Below are positions 13,307 to 14,370 of a DNA stretch of 14,370 bases, piece after piece. A program made the translations under genes and the position numbers. Numbering within the stretch: the stretch's first letter is position 1; each line of letters begins with the position of its first letter. The stretch is taken from assembly GCA_017743605.1 (NCBI GenBank), contig JAGHYO010000034.1, positions 1 to 14,370 on the forward strand, given 5' to 3'. The notes beneath the pieces are model-generated. The model saw only the letters and a list, made by a program, of their open reading frames with translations. It made no database searches and was not told the DNA's origin. This DNA comes from Thermoflexus sp. (GTDB taxonomy: Bacteria; Chloroflexota; Anaerolineae; Thermoflexales; Thermoflexaceae).

Positions 13307-14011
13307 ATGAGATCGAGACCTCGGCATCTACCGCGGCTCGCTGATTTGCTGTTCTGGATCGGAGCGGCGTTGGTGGTCGCGGGAATGAAGCCGCTCATCA
13401 GGATGCCTGCATCGGTCTCCTCTCCGCAGCCCTCCAGAGAGCTCGTTCCTTCGCCCACGCCGACACTGCTCCAAGGGATCCCTCCAGTGGCATCCTTTCA
13501 GACTCCTGCACCAACCCAGTTGTCGCCTTCCCCGCGACCGATCTCGCCTGTTTATCCTCCCACCCGTATCGTGATTCCCTCGGCAAGCGTGGATGCCCCG
13601 ATCATTCCCACCCGCTGGGAGCTACGGAAGGTGGCCGGGGACTGGCGGCCTGTCTGGGCGGTTCCGGATGTTCCATATGTGGGCTGGCATCAGACTTCCG
13701 CCTCGCTGGGCCAGCCGGGGAACACCGTCTTAAGTGGTCATAACTGGCCGGAGAACAGTCCCTTCCGGTTCCTATATAAAGTTCGGGTAGGGGACCCTGT
13801 GATCTTATACTCCGGCTCTCTTGCTTTCACATACAGAGTCGATGAAGTCCTGATTCTGGCGGAGGCTGGCCAGCCGTTGAAGATCCGCTTGGCAAACGCT
13901 CGCTATGCTCAACCCACCGACGACGAGCGGGTCACGTTGATCACCTGTCATCCCTACGGGAGCAACCGCTTTCGCCTGATTGTGATCGCGCGGCCGGATC
14001 ACTCATACTGA
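13307..14011 (+). CDS. Sortase family protein, membrane anchored
   Basis: This is a 234-aa cysteine transpeptidase of the sortase fold, which usually links surface proteins or pilins at the outer face of the membrane. An in-frame ATG at 13091 would add 72 residues translated from the terminator and a repeat. The start at 13307 has GGGGGAG upstream and gives a normal protein: one membrane segment at about 12-28, a Pro/Ser/Thr-rich stalk at about 35-85, and the sortase domain from about 86. Catalytic residues are His145 (TVLSGHNW), Cys214 (TLITCHPYG) and Arg221 or Arg223 (NRFRLIV). The short form with a proline-rich stalk is common in class E/F-like sortases of non-Firmicutes. No sorting-signal substrate is in the window. 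Codon use is somewhat less GC-extreme than in the thi genes. Confidence 0.9.
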   Translation: MRSRPRHLPRLADLLFWIGAALVVAGMKPLIRMPASVSSPQPSRELVPSPTPTLLQGIPPVASFQTPAPTQLSPSPRPISPVYPPTRIVIPSASVDAPIIPTRWELRKVAGDWRPVWAVPDVPYVGWHQTSASLGQPGNTVLSGHNWPENSPFRFLYKVRVGDPVILYSGSLAFTYRVDEVLILAEAGQPLKIRLANARYAQPTDDERVTLITCHPYGSNRFRLIVIARPDHSY

Positions 14012-14205
14012 GGAGGGCCGGCCACAAATCTTGGCACGAGCACGCGAATCCGGTCTCCGGAGTTGCCTCGCGCGCCCCCCGTGCTTGCATTCGTGTCTTC
14101 CTTTGTGGACGGCCTCTCACGGCATCAGCGAATCCGGTCGCCCCTCAGGGGCCCGCGGTCCGGCATCTACCGGCGGACATCACCATCCGCGTAGGTGGAC
14201 GGCTG

Positions 14206-14247
14206 GCCGGGTAGGGCAGCCGAAGGCAATGCCTTCAGCTACCCGGC
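14206..14247. repeat. Large imperfect hairpin
   Basis: GCCGGGTAG (14206-14214) pairs perfectly with CTACCCGGC (14239-14247), and GAAGG (14222-14226) pairs with CCTTC (14232-14236) around a CAATG loop. An asymmetric internal loop separates the two stems. No T-run follows, so it is not a standard terminator. It may be a REP-like element of another family. Confidence 0.6.
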
Positions 14248-14350
14248 TATCCGGCTATCCGGCGCCATCTCAAATCATCGGCTTCCTCGGTTAACGCATG
14301 TGGGGTAGTCGGCCGATTCGCCCACGATCAAAGTCCTAATGCCTTCCTTG

Positions 14351-14359
14351 TGGTATAAT
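14351..14359 (+). promoter_or_regulatory. Extended -10 promoter at the right edge
   Basis: TGGTATAAT is a perfect -10 box with the TG extension. No good -35 box lies upstream, as is usual for extended -10 promoters. It would serve a gene or RNA beginning just outside the window. Confidence 0.5.
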
Positions 14360-14370
14360 CGAGAGCAACC

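Larger units (their letters stand above)
14012..14370. other. Gene-free right end of the window
   Basis: I see no convincing gene in these 359 bases. An open frame at 14031-14294 has no ribosome-binding site and no recognisable composition. The stretch contains GAATCCGGTC twice (at about 14046 and 14130), a large hairpin at 14206-14247, a CTATCCGG doublet at 14247-14262 and a promoter at the very end. Confidence 0.5.

Overview
The window looks like a chromosomal segment from a GC-rich bacterium, most likely a thermophilic Chloroflexota. That is an inference from codon use, gene families and gene order. No rRNA, tRNA or other taxon marker is present. Most genes are on the + strand. The long minus-strand open frames opposite them are by-products of high GC.

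Region 1 (1-3550) is the end of a 2-oxoacid dehydrogenase operon: the C-terminal part of the E1 beta subunit, a complete E2 acyltransferase, and a Rieske [2Fe-2S] protein with a long uncharacterised helical domain. The Rieske start codon directly follows the E2 stop codon.

Region 2 (3564-6670) is a decayed zone. On the minus strand are remnants of a molybdenum-hydroxylase locus: the C-terminal half of a CoxL/XdhA-type large subunit, then the C-terminus of an XdhC-type maturation factor with a YHS domain. Both carry frameshifts and stop codons. Between them lie a second copy of the last 421 bp of the E2 gene, an AT-rich gene for a four-helix membrane protein, and a truncated response regulator. 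The region appears to have been built by rearrangement.

Region 3 (6813-9889) starts with a good sigma-70 promoter. It carries a coenzyme-B12 acyl-CoA mutase large subunit whose substrate-pocket residues (Phe89, Gln207) match isobutyryl-CoA mutase rather than methylmalonyl-CoA mutase. An exported protein with a thermolysin-like zinc motif follows. A branched-chain 2-oxoacid dehydrogenase makes isobutyryl-CoA from valine, so regions 1 and 3 could belong to the same metabolism, but this is only suggestive.

Region 4 (9890-13144) is a thiamin operon: promoter, TPP riboswitch, thiO, thiS, thiG, thiE and an intrinsic terminator. It makes the thiazole half and joins it to the pyrimidine half. Three copies of a REP-like palindrome sit between thiS and thiG.

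Region 5 (13145-14370) holds an interspersed palindromic repeat, a sortase gene, a 359-bp gene-free tail with a large hairpin, and an extended -10 promoter pointing out of the window. I found no CRISPR array, transposase, defence system or clearly new multi-gene system. The most notable points are the mutase signature, the E2 fragment with a conversion-like identity pattern, the decayed molybdoenzyme locus and the Rieske-helical protein.
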